Assembly: GCF_025370785.1 (NCBI RefSeq)
Contig: NZ_JAMXFA010000006.1
Location: 156,924 to 220,923, forward strand
Length of the DNA: 64,000 nucleotides
Direction: 5' to 3'
DNA from: Laspinema olomoucense D3b
GTDB lineage: Bacteria; Cyanobacteriota; Cyanobacteriia; Cyanobacteriales; Laspinemataceae
Part shown: piece after piece, positions 9,412 to 18,285 of the stretch
Numbering within the stretch: position 1 is the first letter of the stretch
Layout of the letters: the number at the start of each line of letters is the position of its first letter
Translations under genes and position numbers: made by a program
The notes under the pieces: model-generated
Seen by the model: the letters and a program-made list of their open reading frames with translations, nothing else
What the model was told of the DNA's origin: nothing
The model's database searches: none

Positions 9412-10263
9412 TTATCCTTGGGTTGCTTTCGGCGCTGGAGGCATCACCACTTTTTTGGCTAATCCAACGGTTTTTAAAAGCCAAATTGCCCACCAAGTCA
9501 TGTCCAATTCCCACCACCGCCAACCGGCTTTAGCAACATTAGGATACGCATGATGATTATTATGCCACCCTTCGCCATAAGTGAAAATTGCCGCCCACCA
9601 AAGATTGCGGGAATTATCTTCCGTGGGAAAGGTTTTATATCCCCACATATGGGTGACGGAGTTAATCAGCCAAGTGCTGTGCCACAGCAGAACAACTCGC
9701 ACAAACACTCCATAGACGATAAAGGGCCAACCGCCTAAGAGATAAAGGGCAACCGCTAACGGAACTTGCAGCAATAAAGAGTAGCGATCGAGCCAACAGT
9801 AGAACGGATCCCGAGCTAAATCCGGGGCGAATCGGTTATACAGTTCTTTGTTGAAAAATTCGGGACGGGGATAAATCATCCACAAAAGATGACTCCACCA
9901 AAAGCCCTTACGTGCAGAATAAGGGTCTTTGATTTCATCTTCAGTATAGGCATGATGTAACCGATGTCCGGCTATCCAAAAAATTGGTCCGCCTTGGAGT
10001 GCCGATGCACCGACGAGGGCGATCGCATATTCTAGCCATTTCGGAACTTGAAAACTCCGATGACTCAATAGGCGATGATAGCCCAAACAAATGCCAATAC
10101 TCCCTAAAAACCAGTGCAACACTAACATCACCCCTAATGCGGACCATGAAAAACACCAGGGTGCTAATAAAGCCAGTACATGAATGGCGATAAAAAATGT
10201 CGTAATTACCCAATTAACCGGGGATTTATTTTCCGGAGAATTTGGCATCGATTCTAACTGCAT
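9412..10263 (-). CDS. desC: Acyl-lipid delta-9 fatty acid desaturase
   Basis: Membrane di-iron desaturase (283 residues) that introduces the first double bond into stearoyl or palmitoyl chains of membrane lipids. The three histidine boxes are all present: HRLLSH, HRLHH and HNNHH. Hydrophobic stretches at about residues 25-70 and 165-195 supply the membrane helices. The product resembles cyanobacterial DesC. I take the ATG at 10263, which has GAGGAAG 7 bases upstream; a GTG at 10281 in the same frame is less likely. It requires O2 and ferredoxin, which contrasts with the anaerobic genes elsewhere in the window. Confidence 0.92.
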   Translation of the reverse strand: MQLESMPNSPENKSPVNWVITTFFIAIHVLALLAPWCFSWSALGVMLVLHWFLGSIGICLGYHRLLSHRSFQVPKWLEYAIALVGASALQGGPIFWIAGHRLHHAYTEDEIKDPYSARKGFWWSHLLWMIYPRPEFFNKELYNRFAPDLARDPFYCWLDRYSLLLQVPLAVALYLLGGWPFIVYGVFVRVVLLWHSTWLINSVTHMWGYKTFPTEDNSRNLWWAAIFTYGEGWHNNHHAYPNVAKAGWRWWELDMTWWAIWLLKTVGLAKKVVMPPAPKATQG

Positions 10264-10504
10264 ATACACTTCCTCAAACACACACTAATTTCACTAAAAA
10301 ACCGCACCCTCAAGGGTGGGGTTATACAGAAATAGCCTGCCTATGCCCTGTCGCCCAGGCGGAGACAGGGCATAGGCTCGTTTATTACCTCATTTCCTGG
10401 CTCTGCTGTGGGAATGCCCATCGGAGGCTCTGCTTCCTGTTTCGGACAAACGGGAAACGACACAATTCGTTACTAAAAACGGGGGATTAGATGGCAGATG
10501 TCCC
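10264..10504. repeat. Spacer with two hairpins, possible insertion-sequence remnant
   Basis: In the desC upstream region CACCC (10305-10309) pairs with GGGTG (10314-10318). CCTATGCCCTGTC (10340-10352) pairs perfectly over 13 bp with 10364-10376. The first hairpin and the TTATAC after it resemble the CACCC-TTAA-GGGTG...CTATAC part of the element at 7466-7620. IS200/IS605-type ends are one possibility, but no transposase is present. Confidence 0.45.
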
Positions 10505-11902
10505 CTAAATTGCTTTAGAGAAACTGTTCAACGCTTTCTTGCTCAGATAAGTATCAAAAACCGCAGCCACATTCCGAACCAGCAAACGTCCCGCCGGAGT
10601 CACCTCAATATGATTGGGGGATAGGCGAACTAATCCATCCGCTTCCAGCTTGTGTAACTCCACTTGTTCGGCAGCAAAATATTCATCAAAATCACAATCA
10701 AAGCTAAGATGATATTTTTGCTCGAACTCGTTCTTAGATAGTTCAAATTGGCACATTAGTTCCATAATCACCATGCGTCGTAGGATGTCATCGGCGCTAA
10801 GGCTCACCCCCTTTTCAATCGGTAACTCATGACGATCAAGCGCTTCATAATAGTCTTTTAAGCGTTTGTGATTCTGGGTATAAACATCATGAAGCATACT
10901 AATTGAAGTCATCCCCAATCCGATTAAATCCGATTCCGGTTTTGTGGTATATCCCTGGAAATTCCGATGGAGCTTGCCTTCCCGTTGGGCGATCGCTAAT
11001 TCATCATTCGGCTTGGCAAAATGATCCATGCCAATAAACTGATAATCTGCTGCCCCTAAATCCTCGATCGCCATCTTTAAGATATCCATCTTTTCCGATA
11101 CCGGGGGAAGTGCCTCCTCCGGAATCAATCGCTGCACAGGTTTTAACCAAGGTACATAAGCGAAATTAAACACCGCAATCCGGTCGGGATCCAGTTGTGT
11201 CGTTTTATGAATCGTATCTCGGAACGTCTCCAAGGTTTGAAACGGCAACCCATAAATTAGGTCCACATTCACGCTCACAAATCCCGCATCCCGGACCCAT
11301 TCCATCACCTGAAACAGCATCGCTTCGGGCTGAATTCGATTCACCGCTTTTTGCACTTTCGGATTAAAATCTTGAATCCCAAAGCTAATCCGATTAAATC
11401 CCAAATCTTTTAAAAATAAAAGATAGTTTTTATCTAAAAACCGGGGATTCACCTCAATCGAAACCTCAGCATTTTCCTCAAACCGGAAATGCTGATTAAT
11501 CATCGTCCATAACTGCTCCACTTGCGGCAGCGATAAATAATTCGGCGTTCCTCCCCCCCAGTGCATTTGATTCACCAAACGACTGGTATCCACCAGTTCC
11601 GCCATTGACCGAATTTGACGATTCAAATAATCCAGATAAGGTTCAGCCAGAGTTTTCCGCTGGGTGATGATGGTATTGCACCCGCAAAAATAACAAGGGG
11701 TTTCACAAAAGGGAATATGACAGTACAGGGATAGGGGAGTTTTCTTATAGTTGCTAACGGCAATAGCAGCTCTAAATTCTACTTCTTCAAACTCAGATTT
11801 CAATTCCGTCGCCGGTGGATAGCTCGTGTAGCGGGGCACCGGGCGGTCATACTTTTTAAGCAAATTCGCGTCAAATTCAACGGTAGAAATTAAAGCGTTC
11901 AT
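10505..11902 (-). CDS. hemN: Oxygen-independent coproporphyrinogen III oxidase
   Basis: Radical-SAM enzyme (465 residues) that oxidatively decarboxylates coproporphyrinogen III to protoporphyrinogen IX without O2. The HIPFCETPCYFCGC motif places the [4Fe-4S]/SAM cysteines at C66, C70 and C73, with C75 adjacent, as in genuine E. coli HemN. The N-terminal KYDRPVPRYTSYPP and the C-terminal HemN domain (about 360-450) are present, which separates it from heme chaperone HemW. It lies downstream of ho on the same strand, 117 bases apart. In other cyanobacteria hemN and ho2 form a low-oxygen-induced operon with chlAII. Confidence 0.94.
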   Translation of the reverse strand: MNALISTVEFDANLLKKYDRPVPRYTSYPPATELKSEFEEVEFRAAIAVSNYKKTPLSLYCHIPFCETPCYFCGCNTIITQRKTLAEPYLDYLNRQIRSMAELVDTSRLVNQMHWGGGTPNYLSLPQVEQLWTMINQHFRFEENAEVSIEVNPRFLDKNYLLFLKDLGFNRISFGIQDFNPKVQKAVNRIQPEAMLFQVMEWVRDAGFVSVNVDLIYGLPFQTLETFRDTIHKTTQLDPDRIAVFNFAYVPWLKPVQRLIPEEALPPVSEKMDILKMAIEDLGAADYQFIGMDHFAKPNDELAIAQREGKLHRNFQGYTTKPESDLIGLGMTSISMLHDVYTQNHKRLKDYYEALDRHELPIEKGVSLSADDILRRMVIMELMCQFELSKNEFEQKYHLSFDCDFDEYFAAEQVELHKLEADGLVRLSPNHIEVTPAGRLLVRNVAAVFDTYLSKKALNSFSKAI

Positions 11903-11950
11903 GAATAGTTTAGGTAGCGTTTACAACTCAATGACTCAAACACTCTCTCT

Positions 11951-12000
11951 CCGGTCCTCTCCCCTCCCCTTAGCAAGGGGAGGGTTAGGGTGAGGTTCTT
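11951..12000. repeat. Dispersed GC-rich hairpin repeat (CCTCCCC family)
   Basis: CCCTCCCCTT (11962-11971) and AAGGGGAGGG (11975-11984) form a perfect 10-bp hairpin with an AGC loop, flanked by CCGGTCC and TTAGGGTGAGG. The same unit occurs five times at 35979-36222. Here it occupies the gap between ho and hemN. Confidence 0.8.
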
Positions 12001-12019
12001 TCAATTAGACTTCAGAAAA

Positions 12020-12775
12020 TCAAGCCCCTACTTCTGCCGCTATCGATGCAGAATGGCGAGAATGTCTCTCGGTACTTCCCGGTTTATCCTGTTTCGTGAG
12101 CAGCTCAAATACATGATCCCCGATCGCCGCTTTGACATCATCTTCCAACTCATGCACCACATCTCGATTCAGGTGAAACGCATAGTTAGCTTCAGCGACA
12201 ATCCGTTCAATGGTTGCCTCATCCACAGGTAAGGAATTCAAGGCATCCCGATACTTTTCTTTAAACGCTCGTCGCGCTTCGGCGGTGGGAATTTCTTCAA
12301 ATTCATGTAGGGATGTGCCTTGATTCTCGGGCAAATCAAGAGCCGATCGGATAATCTTTTTCAAACTTTGACCCCCAGAGAGATCTCCCATATAGCGAGT
12401 ATAGGCATGAGCGATCAGCAGTGCCGGGTCGGTATCCGCTAATTCCTGAAGGCGATCGACGTAAATCTGTCCGGCATTTAAGGGGACAATCTGACTCTGC
12501 CAATTCTCCCCATAATAAAAGGCGAGGTCTTTTTCCAGATTCGCCGTGCGATTGAGTTCCGGGAAATACATCGGTCCAACTACCGGATCATCCTGGTGTT
12601 GTCGCATCGCTTCTTCCAGCACCCGATACACCCAATAGAGATTTGCGAGCAACTTGCGGAATGGCTCCCGCTCAACAATCCCTTTGAGAAAGCACTTCAT
12701 ATAGGCTGTATTTTCAGCAGCGGTATGGGACTTTTGGGTTCCTTCTCTCAAGCGGGTGGCTAAATCGTGGCTCAT
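12020..12775 (-). CDS. ho: Heme oxygenase (biliverdin-producing)
   Basis: Opens heme to biliverdin IX-alpha with ferredoxin, the first step to phycobilins and iron recycling. The product is 251 residues. It starts MSHDLATRLREGTQKSHTAAE, with the proximal-His region in KSHTAAEN, and contains the conserved AHAYTRYMGDLSGGQ distal helix. I chose the ATG at 12775 because a longer frame from 12838 adds 21 unconserved residues, and AAGGAAAAAGG lies upstream of 12775. A tail of about 25 residues rich in Ser/His/Arg is not part of the fold. Its neighbours hemN and acsF suggest the low-oxygen HO2 paralogue, but I cannot prove this from sequence alone. Confidence 0.93.
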   Translation of the reverse strand: MSHDLATRLREGTQKSHTAAENTAYMKCFLKGIVEREPFRKLLANLYWVYRVLEEAMRQHQDDPVVGPMYFPELNRTANLEKDLAFYYGENWQSQIVPLNAGQIYVDRLQELADTDPALLIAHAYTRYMGDLSGGQSLKKIIRSALDLPENQGTSLHEFEEIPTAEARRAFKEKYRDALNSLPVDEATIERIVAEANYAFHLNRDVVHELEDDVKAAIGDHVFELLTKQDKPGSTERHSRHSASIAAEVGA

Positions 12776-12955
12776 GTCCAATGACCTTTTTCCTTTCAGA
12801 TTGATCTGGGTAATGCCGGTTGGGGCCATCTCCAGCAAGGGAACCCGCGACCGACTTAAGCTATTATATAGCCATAAAGCGATAAAGCAATAGTTTGTTA
12901 CATAACTTAACAGTTACCTAACGTTAACGATTGTTACGTTTTTGGGGTAAGGGTC

Positions 12956-13001
12956 TTTTCAAATTTGAAAAAGTATTATAACTTGAAAGCTATTAAGTTA
13001 T
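12956..13001. promoter_or_regulatory. Palindromic operator candidates between ho and acsF
   Basis: TTTTCAAATTTGAAAA (12956-12971) is a perfect 16-bp palindrome. It is followed by a second inverted repeat, ATAACTT (12978-12984) and AAGTTAT (12995-13001), then GAGGAG before acsF. A TATTAT at 12974-12979 could be the acsF -10 element; no good -35 is seen, which would fit activator-dependent transcription. In Synechocystis the related genes are activated by the MarR-type regulator ChlR at low oxygen; a link to these palindromes is inference. Confidence 0.5.
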
Positions 13002-13017
13002 TTCAGAGGAGCCAACC

Positions 13018-14091
13018 ATGATCGCTACCCCATCCCCGGCCACTGCCGAGATGTCCGTCACCAAAACTAAGGCCCTGAAGGAAAATATCCTGACCCCCCG
13101 GTTTTATACAACCGACTTCGAGAAGACCGCCAACCTCGATTTATCCGCTCAGGAAACCGAGTTGCGGGCGATGCTAGAGGAAATGCGAGCAGACTACAAC
13201 CGCCATCACTTCGTGCGGAATGAGGAGTTTGCCCAATCCTGGGACCATATTACCGGAGAAGCGCGCCAAGCCTTTATTGACTATTTGGAACGGTCCTGTG
13301 TGTCGGAATTTTCGGGGTTTCTGCTATTTAAGGAACTTTCGCGCAACCTGAAACAGCGTAGTCCTTTGTTGGCGGAAATGTTTAGTTTAATGGCGAGAGA
13401 TGAAGCGCGTCATGCCGGATTTTTAAATAAGGCAATGGCAGATTTTGGCTGTACGATGGATTTGAGCTATCTGACGAAACATCGGGTTTATACGTTTTTC
13501 CCGATTGAGTGGGTGTTGTACACGGTTTATCTATCAGAGAAGATTGGGTATTGGCGTTATATTATTATTTATCGGCATCTGGAAAAACATCCAGAGCATC
13601 AGTTTTATCCGTTGTTCAACTATTTTGAAAGCTGGTGTCAGGATGAAAACCGGCATGGGGATATTTTTAAGGCGCTGCTGCGATCGCAACCGAAACTCTG
13701 GCAAACCTGGACCTCTCGCTTATGGAGTCGCTTTTTCCTGCTGACGGTGTTCGCCACCCATACTTTAACCGTGCATGAACGGACAGGATTTTATCATGCT
13801 TTGGGAATCGACCCCACGGAGTTTGATCAGGAAGTGATTCGCAAAACCAATGAAACTGCATTGCGAGCGTTTCCCTCGGGTCTGAATACCGAACATCCGG
13901 AGTTTTTCCCCCGGTTACAGCACTGTTGTGACTTGAATGAGAAGCTGTCGGAAATTGAGGCTACTTCTCAACCGAAGTGGCTCAAGGCGTTGAAGAAATT
14001 ACCCTTTCAACTATCGATTTTCGGTCATTTGCTGCGGATTTATTTCCTTAAAGGCATTGATGCTGAGGCCCTGCGGGGAACGGTTCGATAA
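13018..14091 (+). CDS. acsF: Mg-protoporphyrin IX monomethyl ester oxidative cyclase
   Basis: Di-iron enzyme (357 residues) forming the isocyclic ring of chlorophyll, an aerobic reaction at the membrane surface. It is full length for AcsF/ChlA. Iron-ligand motifs are visible: ESC-type region LERSCVSEFSGFLLFKELSR near residue 92, DEARHAG with E129 and H132, and ENRHGDIF near residue 210. GAGGAG precedes the ATG. It is divergent from ho-hemN, an arrangement related to but not identical with the co-directional chlAII-ho2-hemN operon of Synechocystis. It could therefore be the low-oxygen paralogue, but another acsF elsewhere would be needed to say so. Confidence 0.94.
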   Translation: MIATPSPATAEMSVTKTKALKENILTPRFYTTDFEKTANLDLSAQETELRAMLEEMRADYNRHHFVRNEEFAQSWDHITGEARQAFIDYLERSCVSEFSGFLLFKELSRNLKQRSPLLAEMFSLMARDEARHAGFLNKAMADFGCTMDLSYLTKHRVYTFFPIEWVLYTVYLSEKIGYWRYIIIYRHLEKHPEHQFYPLFNYFESWCQDENRHGDIFKALLRSQPKLWQTWTSRLWSRFFLLTVFATHTLTVHERTGFYHALGIDPTEFDQEVIRKTNETALRAFPSGLNTEHPEFFPRLQHCCDLNEKLSEIEATSQPKWLKALKKLPFQLSIFGHLLRIYFLKGIDAEALRGTVR

Positions 14092-14162
14092 AACGGAGGG
14101 AGTGAGCCGATCGCCCTTGATCCATGAAGCTAAGGGCGATCGTTTCATAGAACATCAAGAAC

Positions 14163-14726
14163 TTAACTGGATGCCTCCAATTCTCCCTGTTCTTGCAAAC
14201 GCCGTTTCCGAGCATAGAGTTGAATAATTACCGCAAAAGCAACAATTGCGGCAATGGTTCCCCAGGTAACAATATCCGTGGGAAAATTGTTTTTGAAAAT
14301 CGCTAAAAACACGACTAAAGCGAGTATAATAGTGGGGACTTCATTCAGGCGGCGCATTTGGATTCCACTAATGGTACAAGTTCCCTCTTCCAACTGACGA
14401 ATTACCCGGCCACAGTAATGATGGAAGCCAATTAAGGCCAAGACTAACAACAGTTTGACATGAAGCCAAGTTTCCTTAAAAACACCCGGTTCCTGATAGA
14501 TAATGCCAGCAGCCATGAGAAGAGTAAAAATCATCGCTGGCCGCATAATTAGTTTGTAAAGCCGTTTTTCCATGCGGTTATACTCGGTTTTGAGGGCGGA
14601 TCTAACGGCTTCCGGGCGCTCACTGGCTTCAATATGATAGACAAACAACCGGGGTAAATAAAACAATCCGGCAAACCAAGCGACAAAGCCAATAATATGG
14701 AAAGACTTAAACCAGAGATACGCCAT
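14163..14726 (-). CDS. hemJ: Protoporphyrinogen oxidase HemJ
   Basis: A 187-residue membrane protein of the HemJ (UPF0093) family that oxidises protoporphyrinogen IX to protoporphyrin IX, the step directly before the heme/chlorophyll branch. Four hydrophobic segments are visible: residues 6-25, 65-80, 90-108 and 130-172. Characteristic residues include the early His in SFHIIGFVAWFAGLFYLPRLFVYH, MRPAM near residue 62, and LHVKLLLV. It converges on acsF with a 71-base gap, extending the tetrapyrrole cluster hemN-ho-acsF. Confidence 0.92.
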   Translation of the reverse strand: MAYLWFKSFHIIGFVAWFAGLFYLPRLFVYHIEASERPEAVRSALKTEYNRMEKRLYKLIMRPAMIFTLLMAAGIIYQEPGVFKETWLHVKLLLVLALIGFHHYCGRVIRQLEEGTCTISGIQMRRLNEVPTIILALVVFLAIFKNNFPTDIVTWGTIAAIVAFAVIIQLYARKRRLQEQGELEASS

Positions 14727-14885
14727 AAACTTCGATTACTCCTTGAATAACAAACTGGGAATTGATTCGAGATGCGATCGCACGGATTGGGTCCAGACGC
14801 CCCCGAAAGAGGCGACTAGCCTAGGGCCAGAAATCACTTTAAGATCATACCGATTCACGGGACCAAAACCCATCCCCAATCAGTT

Positions 14886-15596
14886 TTATTTTTGGTAAAG
14901 GGTGCCCTCGGGCATGATAGCATCTTCTAAATTCGCATCGATCAGAATCGCGCCGGTCAAATCAGCCCCGCGTAAATCAGCTCCGCGTAAATTGACCCCC
15001 GTCAAGTCTGCAAAACTAAGGTCAACCTTGCGTAAAATCGCTTCACTCAGATCCGCTGCATCCTGTTGAAACGTCCGATTCAGATGAGCGCGACATAGCT
15101 TTGCACCTTCTAAATCCGTTTGATACAACAACGCGCCACTCAGGTTGGCGTAGCATAAATCAGCGTATGTTAAGATAGCACGACCCAAATCCGTTACTTG
15201 GTCAGAAGTGGGACGGAGATCCGCTGCAAACAAGTTTGCCCGAGACAACCGACTTCCGACTAAATTGGCACCACATAAACTAGCTTTACTCAGATTTGCT
15301 AATTCTAAATTGGCATAAGTCAGCTTCGCACCACTTAAATCCGCTTCCCTGAGATTAGCGCGATATAAATCCGCCTCAGTTAATTCAGTTCCCCACAGAA
15401 TTGCCTCGCTCAAATCCGCCTCCCGAAAGCTGGCGCGACTGAAGTCAGTTTTACCGAGTCGCGCTTGTCGTAAATCAGCTTGATTCAAATTGATGCCGTG
15501 AAAATGACCGTCAATTAAATCGGCTTCCCGGAGATTCGCTTTCCGAAAACTGCGATCGCCTTGCAGATATCGCGTCTGAATATCATCTACGTTCAT
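14886..15596 (-). CDS. Pentapeptide-repeat protein
   Basis: A 236-residue protein made almost entirely of A(D/N)Lxx pentapeptides, for example NLREADL, ANLSGALL and GADLRGADL, from about residue 20 to 225. Such repeats fold as a right-handed quadrilateral beta-helix. No signal peptide or extra domain is visible, so it should be cytosolic. Function is unknown; this family is abundant in cyanobacteria. It is a separate unit between hemJ and the rhodanese gene. Confidence 0.9.
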   Translation of the reverse strand: MNVDDIQTRYLQGDRSFRKANLREADLIDGHFHGINLNQADLRQARLGKTDFSRASFREADLSEAILWGTELTEADLYRANLREADLSGAKLTYANLELANLSKASLCGANLVGSRLSRANLFAADLRPTSDQVTDLGRAILTYADLCYANLSGALLYQTDLEGAKLCRAHLNRTFQQDAADLSEAILRKVDLSFADLTGVNLRGADLRGADLTGAILIDANLEDAIMPEGTLYQK

Positions 15597-15725
15597 TGGG
15601 GTTCTAGTTCAAGGGTGAATGGACAGAAAATGTTGTGATCAAACAGTTTATCATGATGACCGCAATTTTTACTTTTATAAAGATTTTCCTGCCCTACAGT
15701 TCTTCTTAAGGCGCTCAGACCCTGT

Positions 15726-16268
15726 TTAGTTTTTGACTTGATTGTAAGGAAGTTTAGCCAGCAGCATTCCCATTGCACAAGTGTTACTAATGCCAGCAAA
15801 GACTAAACCAGCCCCCACAAACCCGCTCAAAATTAAAAACCCGGGGTTAACAAAATAACCGAGCACCGTCCCGGTAAATACCAGGGTTCCTGCCACAATT
15901 TGCACCTGCCGGAAAATAGAAATCGGGGCATTTTTATTCATTTCTACCGAATATCCCGCTTGTTTCCAGGCGTTGATTCCCCCTTTAAGCTGCATCACCT
16001 CGGTAACTCCTGCCGCTAAGAGTTTTTGCGCCGCTTGTCGGGAACGGTTGCCACTTTGACAGTAAAGAACGATATCGTTGCCCCCCTGCAATTGCGGAGA
16101 TTTTGGGTCAAATTGAGACAGGGGTAATAGGGTAGCCCCTTTGATATGTTCTCCAGCAAATTCCCCGGCTTCTCGCACATCAAGCAGAGATATTTTTTGC
16201 TGATCTAGCCCATTTTTCAGGGTCAGGGCATCAATCTCAAGCAGTTGATTGGTTGTGTTATTTTTCAT
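15726..16268 (-). CDS. Rhodanese-like protein with C-terminal membrane hairpin
   Basis: A 180-residue protein. Residues about 10-105 form a rhodanese domain, with the active-site Cys in VLYCQSGNRSR and a typical DVREAGEFAGEHIKGA entry. Residues about 120-170 hold two hydrophobic segments (VQIVAGTLVFTGTVLGYFV, FLILSGFVGAGLVFAGI) resembling the DUF2892/YgaP membrane domain. The layout matches the E. coli YgaP type, a membrane-anchored sulfurtransferase. The substrate is unknown. Confidence 0.88.
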   Translation of the reverse strand: MKNNTTNQLLEIDALTLKNGLDQQKISLLDVREAGEFAGEHIKGATLLPLSQFDPKSPQLQGGNDIVLYCQSGNRSRQAAQKLLAAGVTEVMQLKGGINAWKQAGYSVEMNKNAPISIFRQVQIVAGTLVFTGTVLGYFVNPGFLILSGFVGAGLVFAGISNTCAMGMLLAKLPYNQVKN

Positions 16269-16671
16269 GGTTAGCCTCTTAGTAGGTTAATTTAATTGAG
16301 GAGATACAAACAACAGCAGGTTATCATGAAAGGTCGCAACCGTTTAAACCCTCTAGGGAAATTAATTTATTTCAGAATGAGGATTCTCCGGGGTTAGAGT
16401 AGCGGGGCTGTTGATTGTCGATTTCAGTTTATTCCATTACTATAGAGTCGTACATCCATAATGTCAAGTTGTCTGGATCGACGTCGAATAGAGGTAAGCA
16501 CTCGTACCCCCCGGGAAAATTGAATTTAGGGAATTGATGGGCAGCGATCGCATCTTTCTGAGCACCGACATTGCCATGAAACCCTTAGAGGGTCAGTAAA
16601 TACTAAAACACAGATTACACAGATTGACACAGAGATTTCTCAGTGAAAATCTGTGTAATCTGTGGTTACAG
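16269..16671. other. Spacer before the rhodanese gene, repeat at one end
   Basis: This 403-base gap lies upstream of the rhodanese gene and downstream of the flavin reductase gene, both on the minus strand. Apart from the long hairpin at 16609-16664 I see no gene or named site. Confidence 0.4.
16609..16669. repeat. 17-bp perfect inverted repeat with GTGGTTAC end
   Basis: CACAGATTACACAGATT (16609-16625) pairs exactly with 16648-16664 across a 22-nt loop. The right part, a 27-mer at 16643-16669 ending GTGGTTAC, recurs at 23900-23926 with 24 of 27 identities. A shorter version lies at 17300-17316. It is adjacent to the 3' end of the flavin reductase gene and might also help terminate it. Confidence 0.75.
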
Positions 16672-17274
16672 TTAACCCACCAACTCCTGACCCAAATCCC
16701 GTGCTTGCCGTTTAATTTTATCGGACAAACCCCCTTGTTTTGAAATAACTTGTCCTACAAAAATAACTCCTATCGGTTTGGCATCCAACATTTTTGCTAA
16801 AGACTTCAAACTTTTAATTGCACCAGACAACCAACGCGCCATAAACCCAGGCATCGCACTGGAGGAAATGAGCACCGCTTTCTTAGTCGCTTCGGACTTT
16901 CGCATTTGTGGCGAGGGCGTATTCCAGGGCCAATATCCATAACAAACGCACCGTTCTAAAAACCGTTGAGTCAGTGCATTAACATTCCCAAAATTAACCG
17001 GCGCACCAATTACCAAAGAATCCGCTGCCTCAATTTCCTGCAAGATCCCATTCATCTCATCCTTCAGCACACAGTCCCCCCGTTCCGGTCCCGGTTGCTG
17101 TAAGCAAACCCGGCAATTCGTACAAAACTCAATTTGTCGGTCCTGGAGATAAATCTTGGAAGTTTCTGCACCTTGATTCTCCGCTTCTGCCAGAACCTCA
17201 CTCACCACCGTATCAATCGTCCCACCCTTGCGATAACTTCCTACAATTCCGACAACCTTTTTACTTGTATTCAT
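16672..17274 (-). CDS. NADPH-dependent FMN reductase / iron-sulfur flavoprotein-like protein
   Basis: A 200-residue flavodoxin-fold protein. The FMN phosphate loop is GSYRKGGTID near residue 12. A Cys cluster follows at about residues 51-68 (CTNCRVC then a fourth Cys ten residues on). It resembles the cluster-binding loop of archaeal-type iron-sulfur flavoproteins, but the last spacing is longer than the usual 4-7 residues, so cluster binding is uncertain. GAPVNFGNV is the typical second flavin loop. Partner and substrate are unknown. Confidence 0.8.
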   Translation of the reverse strand: MNTSKKVVGIVGSYRKGGTIDTVVSEVLAEAENQGAETSKIYLQDRQIEFCTNCRVCLQQPGPERGDCVLKDEMNGILQEIEAADSLVIGAPVNFGNVNALTQRFLERCVCYGYWPWNTPSPQMRKSEATKKAVLISSSAMPGFMARWLSGAIKSLKSLAKMLDAKPIGVIFVGQVISKQGGLSDKIKRQARDLGQELVG

Positions 17275-17299
17275 AACCTCACCTTCTCTGTGTCAATCG

Positions 17300-17316
17300 G
17301 TGAAATCTGTGGTTAC
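17300..17316. repeat. Short copy of the GTGGTTAC repeat
   Basis: GTGAAATCTGTGGTTAC lies between the flavin reductase start and the SUMF1 gene stop. It matches the ends of the copies at 16643-16669 and 23900-23926. Confidence 0.65.
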
Positions 17317-17331
17317 CAACAACAGAATCCT

Positions 17332-18285
17332 TCAAGAAACAGCAATCCGAAAACCCGCGATCGCCTCTTGAGAATCCGGTTCCTTGCCAAACCGTTGCGC
17401 CGCCCGAGAATACCACGGTAAATCATGCCAGGACCCTCCGCGTAGCATCCGAAATCCCGGATTGCCCCCCACTTCCCAGGCACTCCCATCCGTCGGTGCA
17501 CCTTCATAACTATTATGCCATAAATCCTGACACCATTCCCACAGATTCCCATGCATATCGACCAATCCAAATCCATTCGCCGGAAAACTACCAACCGGGG
17601 TTGTTTGGTGGGGATGGACTCCTGTCAAAACGTCATCATAATTCCCTAATTCTGGGCTGATTATTTCACCAAAATAAAAGGGTGTAGAGCTTTTGGCGCG
17701 ACAAGCATATTCCCATTCTGCTTCCGATGGCAGACGATACCCCCGTCCTGTTTTTTGCGCCAGTCGGTTACAGAATTCTACGGCATCATGCCAAGAGACA
17801 TTTTCCACAGGTAAATTGTCTTGCTGCCAGGTGGAGGGATTGTTTCCCATCACCGCTTGCCACTGTGCCTGAGTGATAGGAGATTGACTTAAAAAAAAGT
17901 CTGGCAAAGTAACCGAATGTTGAGGACCTTCACTGTCATAACGTTCTTTTTCTGTGGCAGGGGAACCCATTAAAAAAGTCCCCCCAGGAATTTGAATTAA
18001 ATCAATACCCAGATCCTTGCCTAAAGATTCGCGAAAATATAAGGCTTCTTTGCAAACTTTATGAATAATTTCTCCTGTTTCATTCACGGTAACCGTGGTA
18101 AATTTCAAAGGGGAAAGTTGAGGGATTGGTTGCCCTTGCGCTTGGGCAATTTGGCCTCGGAAATTGGGACCGGCTAAAGCGGCTAAAAAGCCGATACTGG
18201 ATAACCCGCCTAATTTCAAGAAGTGACGGCGAGTCAAGGGATGAGAGGAGTTTTTGTGCGGATTGAGTGTTTGAGATGGATGCAT
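17332..18285 (-). CDS. SUMF1/EgtB-like domain protein with Tat signal
   Basis: A 317-residue protein with an N-terminal twin-arginine signal (TRRHFLKLGG, then a hydrophobic stretch to about residue 45), so it is probably exported folded. Residues about 95-315 form a formylglycine-generating-enzyme fold: GGTFLMGS, VENVSWHDAVEFCNRL, YRLPSEAEWEYACR, MHGNLWEWCQD and LRGGSW. In true FGE the segment after RGGS holds the copper-binding cysteine pair; here it reads WHDLPWYSRAAQR, with no Cys. Sulfatase activation is therefore unlikely, and another role for the fold is more probable. It is transcribed away from hypE. Confidence 0.88.
   Translation of the reverse strand: MHPSQTLNPHKNSSHPLTRRHFLKLGGLSSIGFLAALAGPNFRGQIAQAQGQPIPQLSPLKFTTVTVNETGEIIHKVCKEALYFRESLGKDLGIDLIQIPGGTFLMGSPATEKERYDSEGPQHSVTLPDFFLSQSPITQAQWQAVMGNNPSTWQQDNLPVENVSWHDAVEFCNRLAQKTGRGYRLPSEAEWEYACRAKSSTPFYFGEIISPELGNYDDVLTGVHPHQTTPVGSFPANGFGLVDMHGNLWEWCQDLWHNSYEGAPTDGSAWEVGGNPGFRMLRGGSWHDLPWYSRAAQRFGKEPDSQEAIAGFRIAVS

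Noticed and set aside
12776-12838. 21-residue N-terminal extension of heme oxygenase
   Set aside because: Not part of the family; a good SD precedes the ATG at 12775.
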